Assembly: GCA_019633425.1 (NCBI GenBank)
Contig: WSUB01000113.1
Location: 62,001 to 126,000, forward strand
Direction: 5' to 3'
Length of the DNA stretch: 64,000 nt
Source: Tulasnella sp. 424
Lineage: Eukaryota > Basidiomycota > Agaricomycetes > Cantharellales > Tulasnellaceae
The notes below the pieces were generated by a model. The model was not told the DNA's origin, made no database searches, and worked only from the letters and a program-made list of their open reading frames with translations. Every line of letters starts with the position of its first letter. The first letter of the stretch is position 1. A program made the position numbers and the translations under genes. Positions 34,012-44,985 of the stretch are shown here, one piece after another.

Positions 34012-35833
34012 ATGCTCGATCCTGCCGCAAGCGACCCCGATAATACAGGAGATTCCAAAGCGGACGTAAGCCCGTCTTCCCCTTCCATCTCGAGTCCCCC
34101 GGTACTCGCGTCGGGTAAGACCCGCATAGTATTTGCGTGTGAACGTTCTGAGCTGACACGCTTGCTATAATTAGATAGCCCGTTAGCACTAGAGGAAATC
34201 TTGTGGTTGATATTCCAGTTCGCCGAGCCTGCATCCCTTGCCGTAGCCGCCAGGGTGTGCCGGAACTGGAGTGGCACCGCGCTGGACGAACTGTGGAGGA
34301 CTTTACCCTCTATCTACCCCCTTCTGACGCTTCTGGTACCACGAAATTGGATCCTGGATGCCACGGAATATCATAAAGTAGGCTTGTTACCTGATGCAAA
34401 TAGTGTTCCCTCTCCCTTGCTAACGGCGTTTACTCCAGAACCTGCTAGACTCCTTGGCCAAAGCGAATTGGGATCGATTCCGGGGATACGCCGCCCGAAT
34501 CCGATCCGTGCGTGTCGATTACGACGAGGAAGAGAATCTACCGTTCGACACGGTGGCGCTCGTCCAAGCGTTCCATGGGCCATCTCCTCTCATGCCAAAT
34601 GTCAAAACAATATCGTGGAGATTTTTCCAAAACAAGAATTTCACGTCAATCCTTCCCTTCATTGGCCACCAATTGGAGAACCTAGACCTAACGATGGTCA
34701 AGGGAATCGACGACGCCGAGCGGTCGCAGCTTGTACGAAGTCTCGCCCACCGTACGGCAAACCTCAGATCTCTAAGGCTACTTTCATTCACCAAGATCCG
34801 ACATATGGACATCCCATTGGCGACCCTTATATCTTCCTCGCCCAAACTTGTCAATATCAAACTCCCTGCCTTCTTCCTTACCAAGGAGGTCGTCGCGGCC
34901 ATAGCCAAGCTACAGTTCCTCACAAAACTGTACCATTCGGGCTGGCTCAAAGCTGAGAAGGTCTACCGGGACGCTGAAATGTGCTTCGAGTTCACTCCGG
35001 AGTCTTTCCCACAACTGGAGACCCTAGCCTTCGCGGCTCTACCAACCAGGATGGCAAAGGTCTTCGATGCAACCGATCACGTGGGAAGGCTACGATCGGT
35101 TTACCTCGACTGTCCAGCTTTCAATTCTTCAAAAGAGATCGAAACCGTCTTTGCAAAGCTTGCCGCTGGTGGGAGCCGTCTCGATAGTGTACAGCTCATG
35201 TGCTGTCCTGTCTACCCACTGGTTAGCTCGTCATTAAACGACTCGGTATCCATCGACACCATCCGTCCCTTATTCTCCTGCACGCGACTTGGAAGTTTGC
35301 AACTCTGGGCACCCCACTTCGTACCGCTCAATGAGGAAGATGTCGTTGAGATGGGGAAAAACTGGCCATTGATGCACACTCTAAATCTGTGTCCCGCTCC
35401 ACTAGCCAAAAAGGATCAAGGGACGGGCTTCGACATTCTCGCAGCATTTGCCAAAAGTTTCCCACACCTTCGGATATTGCGACTCTTCTTTAACAAGGAG
35501 ATTCCTGCATTCGATGGGGATCTCCATCCAGTCTCCCGATTCAGGGCTCTGGAAAGACTAGGAGTTGGGCTGTCTCCTGCTGCCGAAGGGAAAGCCTCGG
35601 AGATCGGATTCCTGATTGCGAGTCTCTGTCAGTCTCCCCCAGCGATCGACTATGGGACTACCGGAAATCGTCACGGAAATGACATCCCGGAGGAACAAAT
35701 GACAAAATTAGCAGCTGGGTGGTCTGAAGTGGTGTCCTTTCTCAACTTGGCTTTTCGGATCAAGAATTCCTACACCCGCAAGTATGGAGGCCTGATGGAA
35801 TCCAATGCCGAGTTGGCGCAGGAAGCGTCGTGA
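34012..35833 (+). CDS. FBX9: F-box/LRR-like protein, 566 aa
   Basis: Exons 34012-34114, 34175-34377 and 34439-35833. Exon 1 (34 codons plus one base) is acidic and polar, MLDPAASDPDNTGDSKADVS onwards. A phase-1 intron precedes the F-box exon (LALEEILWLIFQFAEPASLA, CRNWSGTALDELWRTLPS). Exon 3 begins NLLDSLAKANWDRFRGYAAR and contains LRR-like units (LFSCTRLGSLQLWAP, FPHLRILRLFFNKE) and IGFLIASLCQSPP. The ORF is continuous. Member of the FBX9-12 clade and divergent partner of the BAR-like gene. Putative SCF adaptor; substrate unknown. Confidence 0.87.
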
Positions 35834-36439
35834 AACGTGTTGAACTCGCTAATAAACTCAGGTAAGGCCTGCTGCCATTTTAAACAACCATATTGCCACT
35901 TACACGCGTTTTTGCTTCTCTAGCGACCTGGATCACTCCGAGTCGTTTATGTCGCAAACCGGACACCCGACACATGCAAAATAAGTAATACACCTGTTGT
36001 ATAGTATACCTACTATCTAGCTTGTATTAGAGCGGTACTGGGTGGGTGAACTGTAATCGCATTGAAATGGAGCATCCGTACATGCATGGCCTTGACCGCA
36101 TGCGCCAAGAACGAGAAAATAATGGCTAAAAGGTAGACTATGAGATCCTGATAGAACAACGGATTTGGGCCTTTGGCCATTTCAAAGATCCTCGGGGCGC
36201 ACGAACGATGCTAGGGACTTTATTCGGAGGTCGAAGGATCCATTTGCCCAGCACAGGTCCTGCACCCCAACGCAACGACTATCAGCCCACCAAGCCTAGT
36301 ACATCTCGCCAGGCTCTCATCAAAGCGTCCAGCTCAGTTCTCAACAGGTGCCTGAACGCTATGCTCCCTAAGCTTGAACAACGCGGACGTTCCTAGTAGC
36401 GTTCTTTCGGTCGTCGACAAGTCGTAAGGATGGTTTCTC
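35834..36439. other. FBX9 3' flank, part of the repeated unit
   Basis: About 36205-36405 is repeated downstream of FBX11 (41577-41780) and FBX12 (44459-44660), sharing TTATTCGGAGGTCGAAGGAT-like and AACGCGGACGTTCCT-like stretches. No intact gene. Confidence 0.6.
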
Positions 36440-37105
36440 GACGTTTTTTCCAACCTGTTGAGAAGAGCACTACGAATCATCTGCTCGAGCTGTAGTGGAT
36501 GGTTTGTTAGATCACGTCCTCTCGGCAAGTGAGCCTCACAAGCTTGCAGTTCGGACTGTGCAGTGCCAAGCTTTGTCCAGGATGACGATGTTGCCGCCGG
36601 ATTTGAAGAGCCGGTTGGTTTCTGCTTAGACATCTTGATCAAACGGTAACGCTAATGACGAACGGAGTATAGCGTGAGTAACCCAAGGTTCTTGTAGTAG
36701 GGTGGATGCAGCCCGCAACGCAATCCACAACGCGACCAGGACGGCGTCCATAGTCCCGCATGATGTATGCAGTGGACTGGCAGTAGACGAAGGATTGGAC
36801 TTACAGTATCTCGCGATCTCTGGAGGCAACGTCGATTTCTGCGTCCAACTTTCGAATCTCTCCCAACTTCCTCCTCCAGTCGTCAATCGAATCGATGAGA
36901 TTCTCGAGCTGACGAGTGTCGTGCAGCCTACTGCCGACCATTCACCTCTTGCTGTGGGCTCGGCGTAAGTAGATGATGGTTGTCGTTCGTTCAACGCTAG
37001 ATTAGGTGGAGTACTAGTATGAGACAACGATCGGCAGGCGTAGACGATTGAGGGCCAAGGATCGACGGACGCGTACGGCTTCCCACGCTACGGCGTTTGC
37101 TCCCA
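36440..37105 (-). pseudogene. Broken copy of the 5' half of the BAR-like gene
   Basis: The minus strand repeats the parent gene over its N-terminal frame (SSTYAEPTARGEW), then the start of the BAR region, and then jumps across about 200 nt that are deleted (the part encoding KCEKEYQ to DDALRAYAD). It resumes at DDW-RKLGEIRKLDAEID, keeps a copy of the first intron, and continues through SKQKPTGSSNPAATSSS and QSELQACEAHL to about LLNRLEK. The 3' two thirds is missing. It sits head to head with FBX10 exactly as the parent does with FBX9, so the two were copied together. Confidence 0.8.
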
Positions 37106-37150
37106 AATGGTCTGTTTCGTTTTTCTCCACAGCCATCGGTACACTGAAGA

Positions 37151-38981
37151 ATGCCCCCCAATGTTGCAAGTGAAACGGATATCTCAGGAGATTCCACAAC
37201 GAACCGAAGCGTGTTCCTGACTCCCATGCTGAATCCTGCAGGGCTTGCACCCAGTAGGGTCGAAATTTTTATCAAGCACGTTGATGATTGAGCTGATGCT
37301 GTTCTACTAAATTAGGAAACCCTCTAGCACTAGGAGAAATCTTAGGATTGATATTCCAGTTTGCCAGTCGGAGGTCTCTTGCCGCAGCCGCCAGGGTATG
37401 CCGACGCTGGAGTGGCATCGCGTTGGACCAATTGTGGAGGTCATTACCTGATCTCTACTGTCTTCTCTCGCTTCTCGCAGAACCAGAGTGGATCCAAAAT
37501 CCCATGAGCTATAAAAAAGTAAGTCATATGAACGTCAGGAATAATCTATTCTCCCTCCTTGCTAAAGATGGCTCCTTCAGAAACTCGTGGGTTCGTTGGT
37601 TCATGCAAACTGGGATCGATTTCGGGAATACGCCCTCCGAGTTCGATGCATCGACGTAGATTTTTTTGAAGACAACCCACATCTACCTTTGGACTCGATG
37701 GCGCTCGTTCAAATGTTCCACGGGCCATCGCCTTTCGTGCCGAACGTCAAAGAGATATCCTGGAAATTCTACCAAAGTAGAAATCTCATGTCAATTCTTC
37801 CTTTCATTGGCCCCCGACTGGAGGTATTGGACTTGGACATGGCGGATGGCATCGACAACCCTGAGCAGTCGCAGCTTATGCAAAGTCTCGCGCACCGGAG
37901 GCCAAACCTCAAATCTCTATGGCTCACGTCATCCTCCAACATCCACAATATGAGCACCCCTCTGGCTACCCTTATCTCTTCCTCACCCAACCTCATTCAC
38001 CTCGGACTCCCAGCGTTCTTCCTCACCCCAGAGGTTGTCGCTACCGCAGCCAGGCTCCCACTACTCAAAACGCTGGACTGTACAACCCAGCAGTATGCCG
38101 AGGACACCTACCAGGAATCGGGAATGTCCTTCGAGTTTGCTCAAGAATCATTCCCACAACTCGAGACCATAGAATTCGCCGCTTTACCAACCAGGATGGC
38201 AACGGTCCTTCAAGCCACAGACCACGTCGGAAGACTAATATCAGTTTCGCTCGACTGTCCTGCTTACGACTCTCCGCAAGAGATCAAAATTGTCTTCGCC
38301 AACCTTTCAGCTGCCGCGAAGCGCATCCAGAAGATACAGCTGGTATGCTGTCCGATCAACCGGTTGGTAGGTTCGTCATCAAAGGATTCCTTATCCATCA
38401 ACACCATCCGTCCCTTACTCTCCTGCACCCAACTTGCTCATTTACACATCACGGCTCCTCACTTCATTCCGCTCGCCGAGGGAGATGTTGTTGAAATGGG
38501 GAATAGCTGGCCAGAGATGCGCACTCTGGCTCTATCTCCCTCTCCATTACTTGAAAGGGATCGAGGGACGAGCTTCAACATTCTACCAGCATTTGCCAAA
38601 CATTTTCCAGACCTTCTCAGCTTGCACCTCTTCTTTAGCAACGAGATTCCGACATTCGATGGAGATCTCAACCCAGCCTACCAGTTCGGTGGGCTTGCAA
38701 CTCTGGGAGTCGGATGGACCTCCGTTCCTCGAGGGAAGGCACGGGAGATTGGATTTCTCCTTGCGAGTCTTTGCAGACGTCCCCCTTATATCCATTTTGG
38801 GAAGGCTGAATATCATCGAGGAATCGACCCGCCAGGGGAGTCGACGACGTATAGGCATCAAGCGGCTGGATGGTCCCAAGTTAGGCTTGCTATAGACTTA
38901 GCTTTCCGAGCTAAGAATTCCAACGCCCGCAAACTCGGTGCTGGGGACTCGGACACCACCGAGTACGAGCAGAAACGTTGA
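37151..38981 (+). CDS. FBX10: F-box/LRR-like protein, 568 aa
   Basis: Exons 37151-37253, 37316-37518 and 37581-38981; exon 1 and exon 2 lengths (103 and 203 nt) equal those of FBX9. Exon 1 starts MPPNVASETDISGDSTTNRS. The donor after it is GTAGGG, weaker than in the sister genes but in the required phase. F-box: LALGEILGLIFQFASRRSLA, CRRWSGIALDQLWRSLPD. Exon 3: KLVGSLVHANWDRFREYALR, LLSCTQLAHLHITAPHFIPL, FPDLLSLHLFFSNE, IGFLLASLCRRPP. C-terminus ends TTEYEQKR. Intact. Putative SCF adaptor. Confidence 0.86.
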
Positions 38982-39373
38982 ATGACGGTCGGACCTGCCA
39001 TAAGTAAGACGTGCTATCTTAATAATCATACCACCGCTTACGTATTTCTGTATGCTGTTCTCTAGCGTGCTTGGACCTCATTGTGCCTTGTAGAAAATTA
39101 GACTCGCTTGAAATGCGAAAGAACGGGCAGGTTCACTGTCTACCTACTATCCCTATTGTACTAGAGCCATACCGGGCGGGTCAACCGTCTTGAACAAAAG
39201 TCAGATTATGATGAGGTATACCCCCTTAGTCGAAAGAGCTGGAAACGAGACTTAATAGAGTACAAGTCAACAGAAGGATGTCAGGAACGATGTTCGAAGG
39301 TCGAAGGTGCATCAAACTGTGGGAATCACGTGCGATCACTTTCGGTCTCCTGAGTCATCCATCCAGCCAAAGA
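38982..39373. other. FBX10-FBX11 spacer
   Basis: FBX10 3' flank, repeated at about 41830-42120, followed by the FBX11 leader, which is repeated upstream of FBX12 (GTTCGAAGGTCGAAGGTG shared). No gene. Confidence 0.6.
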
Positions 39374-41192
39374 ATGCCTGATCCTGGTGCAAGTGACGCA
39401 AATAATGCAGGAGCTCCCGAAACGGACAGAAGCGCGACCTCCGCTTCTATCGTGGAGCGTGAGTCGGGGAAAACTCACATACTGTTATGAAGCACGCGAA
39501 TATGCAGAGCTGACATTGTTTTGCTAACTTAGATAACCCGCTAGCACTAGAGGAAATCTTACGATCAATATTCCAGCTCGCCGAGCCGCCATCCCTTGCC
39601 GTAGCCGCCAGGGTATGCCAACGCTGGAGTGGCATCGCGCTAGACGAATTGTGGAGGTCTTTACCCTCCATCTACCCCCTTCTGACGCTTCTGGTACCGC
39701 GAAAGTGGATCCAGGATGCCACAAAATATCACAAAGTAAGCCTTGTAAATAGTACAAATGATGTTCTTTCTCCCCTTAACAACAGTGTTTTCTCCAGGAC
39801 ATTTTAGACTCCTTGGTCAAAGCGGATTGGGACCGGTTCAAGGGATACGCGGCCCGAATCAGATTCGTGAATGCCGACTATAATGGGGAAGTGAATTTAC
39901 CTTTAGACTCGGTGGCGCTTGTCCAAACGTTCCACGGGCCGTCGCCTCTCCTACCGAACGTCAAAACAATCTCCTGGAGCTTTTTCCAGAATAAAAATTT
40001 CATGAACATTATTCCTTTCATCGGCCCCCAATTGGAGAATCTAGACCTAGAGATGGAGGAGGGAATCAACAACCCCGAGCAGGCGCAGCTTGTGCAAAGT
40101 CTCACCCGCCGCACGCCAAACCTCAGATCTCTGGGGTTAACTTCATTCAACAAGGTCCAACATATTGGCACCCCTTTGACTGCCCTTATCTCTTCCTCGC
40201 CCAAACTCGTCCGTCTCAAACTCCCTACCTTCTTCCTCACCAAGGAGGTCGTCGCTGCCGCAGCCAACCTACCATTCCTCAGAAAACTGCTTTATTCAGC
40301 CTGGCCAGAAGCCCAGAACATCTACCAGGAATCTGGAATGTGCTTCGAGTTCACTCCGGAGTCGTTCCCACAACTGGAGACCCTAGCCTTCGCGGCTCTA
40401 CCAACCAGGATGGCAGAGGTCCTCGATGCCACAGATCACGTGGGAAGACTTCGATGGGTTTACCTCGACTGCCCAGCTTACTATTCTTCACAAGACATCG
40501 AGACAGTTTTTGCCAAGCTTGCAGCTGGTGGGAAGTGTCTCCATACTGTACAGCTCATGTGCTGTGCTGTCCGCCCACTGGCAGGTTCTTCATCACACGA
40601 CTCATTATCCATCGACACCATCCGTCCCTTATTCTCCTGCACGCGACTTGGAACTTTTCTACTCTGGGCACCCCACTTCGTACCGCTCGACGAGGAAGAC
40701 GTTGTTGAGATGGGGAAAAACTGGCCATTGATGCACTCTCTAACACTGTGTCCCACTCCAATATCAAAAAAGGATCAGGGGACGGGCTTCAACATTCTCG
40801 CAGCATTTGCCAAAAGCCTCCCGCACCTTCGGATATTGCGACTCTTCTTTAACAAGGAGATTCCAATATTTGATGGAGATCTCTATCCAGTCTCCCAATT
40901 CACGAGGCTGGAAAGACTACGAGTTGGCTGGTCTCCTGTTCCCAAAGGGAAAGCCCAGGAGATAGGATTCCTGCTTGCGAGTCTCTGCCAGCGCCCCCCG
41001 TTGATCGATCATGGGACCACTGAAAATGATCGCGGAAACGATATCACGGAGGAACAGAAGACAACATTAGCAGCTGGGTGGTTCGATGTGAAAGCCGCTG
41101 TTAACTTAGCTTTCCGGGTCAAGAGTTCCTTCACCTGTAAGTATGGACGTATGATGGAATCGAATGCCGAGTTAGAGCAGGAAGCGTCGTGA
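39374..41192 (+). CDS. FBX11: F-box/LRR-like protein, 560 aa
   Basis: Exons 39374-39458, 39533-39735 and 39798-41192. Exon 1 (28 codons plus one base) reads MPDPGASDANNAGAPETDRS onwards; a 74-nt phase-1 intron (GTGAGT...AACTTAG) precedes the F-box exon LALEEILRSIFQLAEPPSLA, CQRWSGIALDELWRSLPS. Exon 3: DILDSLVKADWDRFKGYAAR, FPQLETLAFAALPTRMAEV, LPHLRILRLFFNKE, IGFLLASLCQRPP. It is nearly co-linear with FBX12 (identical exon lengths 85/203/1395), marking a recent duplication. Putative SCF adaptor. Confidence 0.88.
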
Positions 41193-41803
41193 AACGTGAA
41201 GAACCCGCCAGTCAAATCAGGCAAGGCCTGCTGCCATTTTGAACAACCATACTACCACTCACGCGCGTTTTTTTTTTGCTTTTCTAGCGATCTGGATCCC
41301 TCCGAGTCGTTTACGTCGGAAACCGGACAACCCGACACATGCAAAATGAGTAATACACGTGTATTACGGTATATCTACTATCCAGGTTGTATTAGAGCTA
41401 TATCGGGTGGGTGAATTGTAATCTCATTGAAATGGAGCACTTGGCCGCATGTGCCAAGAATGAGAAAATAACGACTAAAAAAGGTAGGCTATGGAATCCT
41501 GACAGAACAATGGATTCAGGTTTTCAGTCATTGTCAAGGATCCTCGGAGCCCATGAACGAAGGACAAGGGAACAATCCTAAGAACTTTCTTCGGAGGTCA
41601 AAATATTCTTAGGTCCTACACAGGGTCCTGGCATCTCAATGCAAAGACTCTCAGCCTACTATATCGCGCTAGGCTCAAAACGTCTAGCCCAGTTCTCAAC
41701 AGGTACCTGAACGCTATGTCCCCTAAGCTTGAACAAGGCGAACGTTCCTAGTGGCGCAATATCGGCCGTGGACAAGTCGTAAGGATGGTTTTTATGACCA
41801 ATT
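41193..41803. other. FBX11 3' flank
   Basis: Repeats the FBX9 3' flank (35850-36405). Contains an 18-bp perfect palindrome at 41350-41367 with a central CACGTG. No gene. Confidence 0.55.
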
Positions 41804-42246
41804 GCATCGTCCTTAAATTCGGCAGTGGGGACTCGAGCACAGCAGAAACGTTGAATGACAGGTCGAACCCGCCATAAGAAAGACGTGCTATCTTAATAAT
41901 CATACCACCGCTTACGTATTTCTGTATGATGTTCTCTAGCGTGCTTGGACTTCGTTGTGCCGTGTAGAAAACTAGACTCCCTTGATATGCGGAAGGACGG
42001 GCAGCTTCACAGTATACATACCTACTGTCCCTCTTGTACTAGATTCATACCAGGCCGGTCAACCGTCCTGAACGGAGATCACATTGCGATGAGGTACTGG
42101 AAACAAGGAAATAGTGGCTGAAGCAGTTGATAGAGCACAAGGCAACAGAAGGATGCCAGGAACGATGTTCGAAGGTCGAAGGTGAATCAAACTGTGGGAA
42201 TCGTGCGATCAATTTCGGTCTCCTAAATTATCCATCAAGCCAAAGA
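41804..42246 (+). pseudogene. Relic of an FBX10-like gene end plus its flank and the FBX12 leader
   Basis: From about 41815 the sequence matches the last codons of FBX10 (GSGDSS against GAGDSD) with small indels, then the FBX10 3' flank (GACGTGCTATCTTAATAATC, GCTTACGTATTTCTGTATG) to about 42110. Nothing of the F-box or LRR-like body precedes it. It reads as what is left of a further F-box gene after a deletion or unequal exchange between FBX11 and FBX12. The last 100 bp are the FBX12 leader. Confidence 0.7.
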
Positions 42247-44065
42247 ATGCTCTATCCTGATGCAAGTGACGCTGATAAGGCAGGAGACCCCAAAACGGAC
42301 GGAAGCGCGACCTCCTCTTCCATCTCGGAGCGTGAGTCGGGCAGAACCCACATGCTGTTGTGAAGCACGCGAGTGTGCAGAGCTGACATCGTTTCGCTAA
42401 ATTAGATGACCCGCTAGCACTAGAGGAACTCTTACGATCGATATTCCAGTTCGCCGAGCCACCATCCCTTGCCGTAGCCGCCAGGGTATGCCAACGCTGG
42501 AATGGCATCGCGCTAGACGAATTGTGGAGGTCTTTGCCCTCCATCTACCCTCTTCTGACGCTTCTGGTACCGCGAAAGTGGATCATGGATGCCACAAAAT
42601 ATCACAAAGTAAGCCTGGTAAATAATACAAATGGTGTTCTCTCTCCCCTTACTACCAGTGTTTTCTCTAGGACATTTTAGACTCCTTGGTCAAAGCGGAT
42701 TGGGATCGGTTCAAGCGATACGCAGCCCGAATCAGATTCGTAAATATCGACTATGACGCGAAAGTGAATCTACCTTTGGACTCGGTGGCGCTCGTCCAAA
42801 CGTTCCACGGCGGGTCGCCTCTCCTGCCGAACGTCAAAACGATCTTCTGGAGATTTTTCCAAAACAAAAATTTTATGTCCATTATTCCTTTCATTGGCCC
42901 CAAATTGGAGACCTTGCACCTGGCAATGGAGGAGGGAATCAGCAACCCCGAACGGTTGCAGCTTGTCCAAAGTCTCGCCCGCCGGACTCCAGACCTCAGA
43001 TCTCTGAGTTTACATTCACTCACCAAGATCGAACAAATGGACACCCCTTTGGCTGTCCTTATCTCTTCCTCGCCGAAACTCGCCCATATCACACTCCCTG
43101 CCTTCTTCCTTACCAAGGAGGTCGTCGCTGCCGCAGCCAGGCTACCATTCCTCACGCAACTGCGCCATTCGGGCTGGGCAATGGCCGAGAACGTCTACCA
43201 GGAATCTGGAATGTGTTTCGAGTTCACTCCGGAGTCCTTCCCGCTACTGGACACCCTAGCCTTCGCGGCTCTACCAACCAGGATGGCAAAAGTCTTCGAT
43301 GCAACAGATCACGTGGCGAGACTACGATCGGTTTACCTCGACTGTCCCGCTTTCTATTCTTCACAAGAGATCGAAACGGTTTTTGCCAAGCTTGCAGCTG
43401 GCGCAAAGCGACTCCAGGACATACAGCTGGTGTGCTGTCCTATCCTCCAACTGGCAAGTTCGTCATCAAACGACTCATTATCCATCGACACCATCCGACC
43501 CTTATTCTCCTGCACGCAGCTGGGAAGTTTGCAACTCTGGGCACCCCACTTCGTACCGCTCAACGAGGAAGATGCTGTTGAGATGGGGAAAAACTGGCCA
43601 TTGATGCACTCTCTAAGTCTGTGTCCCGCTCCACTGGTCAAAAGGGATCAGGGGGCGGGCTTCCACATCCTCACAGCATTCGCCAAAAGTCTCCCGCACC
43701 TTCGGATATTGCGACTCTTCTTTAACAAGGAGATCCCTATATTTGATGGAGATCTCTATCCCGTCTCACGATTCCGGACGCTGGAAAAAATCGGAGTTGG
43801 TTTGTCTCCTGTTCCCAAAGGAAAGGCCCAGGAGATAGGATTCCTGCTTGCGAGTCTTTGCGAGCATCTCCCGTTGATTGACGGTGGGGTTAGTGGAAAT
43901 CATCGAGGAGCCAAAATTACGGGGGAATATGGGACCAACTTAGCGGCTGAGTGGTTCGAAGTGAAGTCCGCTATGAACCTGGCTTTTCGGGTCAAAAGTT
44001 CCATCAGTCGTAAGTACGGACGTGCGACGGAATCGGATGCCGAGTCGGGGGAGAATGGGTCGTAA
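42247..44065 (+). CDS. FBX12: F-box/LRR-like protein, 560 aa
   Basis: Exons 42247-42331, 42406-42608 and 42671-44065, identical in length to FBX11. Exon 1: MLYPDASDADKAGDPKTDGS onwards. F-box: LALEELLRSIFQFAEPPSLA, CQRWNGIALDELWRSLPS. Exon 3: DILDSLVKADWDRFKRYAAR, FPLLDTLAFAALPTRMAKV, LFSCTQLGSLQLWAPHFVPL, LPHLRILRLFFNKE, IGFLLASLCEHLP. Intact frame ending AESGENGS. Last gene of the cluster. Putative SCF substrate adaptor; substrate unknown. Confidence 0.88.
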
Positions 44066-44985
44066 CACGCGTCGAACGTGCCATCGAACGCAGGCAAGAC
44101 TTGCCGTTTGAACGGTTGTACTACTGCTACGTACTTCTGTATGTTTTTCTCTAGCGCCCCTAAATACCCCGTTTATGTCGGAAACGAGACCCGAGACGTG
44201 CTAACGAGTGCACAGGTTCATAGTATACCCACTCTCCCCTTTGTCACAAAGCCGTACCAGGCGGGGAACCCGTCCTAAACAGAAAAAAAATCTCATTGAG
44301 ATGGGTACCCGTACATTACCCTGATCGCATGTGCCAAGAACGACAAAAATAGCGGCTAAAAAGGTAAACTGTGCGATACTGATAGGACCATGGATTCAGG
44401 TCTTTGCCTATTATCTGTGATTCTCGGAGCCCGTGAACGTAGGACAAGGGAAGGATGTTAGGAACTTTATTCGGACGTCGAAGGATTCATTTGCCCTGCA
44501 CAGGGTCCTTGCATGTGGGCACCCCAACGCAACGATCGTCAGCCCAGGAAGTCTAATACATCGCACCAAGCTTTCATCAAAGTGTCTAGCTCAGTTCTCA
44601 ACTGGTGCCTGAACGCTATGCTTCCTGAGCTCGAGCAACGCGGACGTTCCTGAGAGCGCTACATCGGACAAATCACAAGGATGGTTCGTACATTGCCCGA
44701 TATGACAAGTGATATAGTCCCGAATGTATTGAATTCATACAAATTTCATACGATCTAAGTTTTTAGGAGGACGACCTCTGGCGAGGCAGGGACCCTCTCG
44801 ATGCGTTTACATAGGCTTACATATATGCGAATGGCTGGGGAGAAAATATGAAGCAATAGAAACCCAAGGACCTTGGATCGGGAATTCAAACGCGATACAA
44901 GGGCATTGGTGATGAAAATTGAACGAAGTGGGGAATAGGAGTGGTCGGGGGTTGGGTATTTGGGCGATTTGTTCTGGATATTCTA
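44066..44985. other. End of the F-box cluster
   Basis: FBX12 3' flank; about 44310-44700 repeats the flanks of FBX9 and FBX11. The repeat similarity ends at about 44700, after which the sequence is unique up to the convergent MSP-domain gene. Confidence 0.55.
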
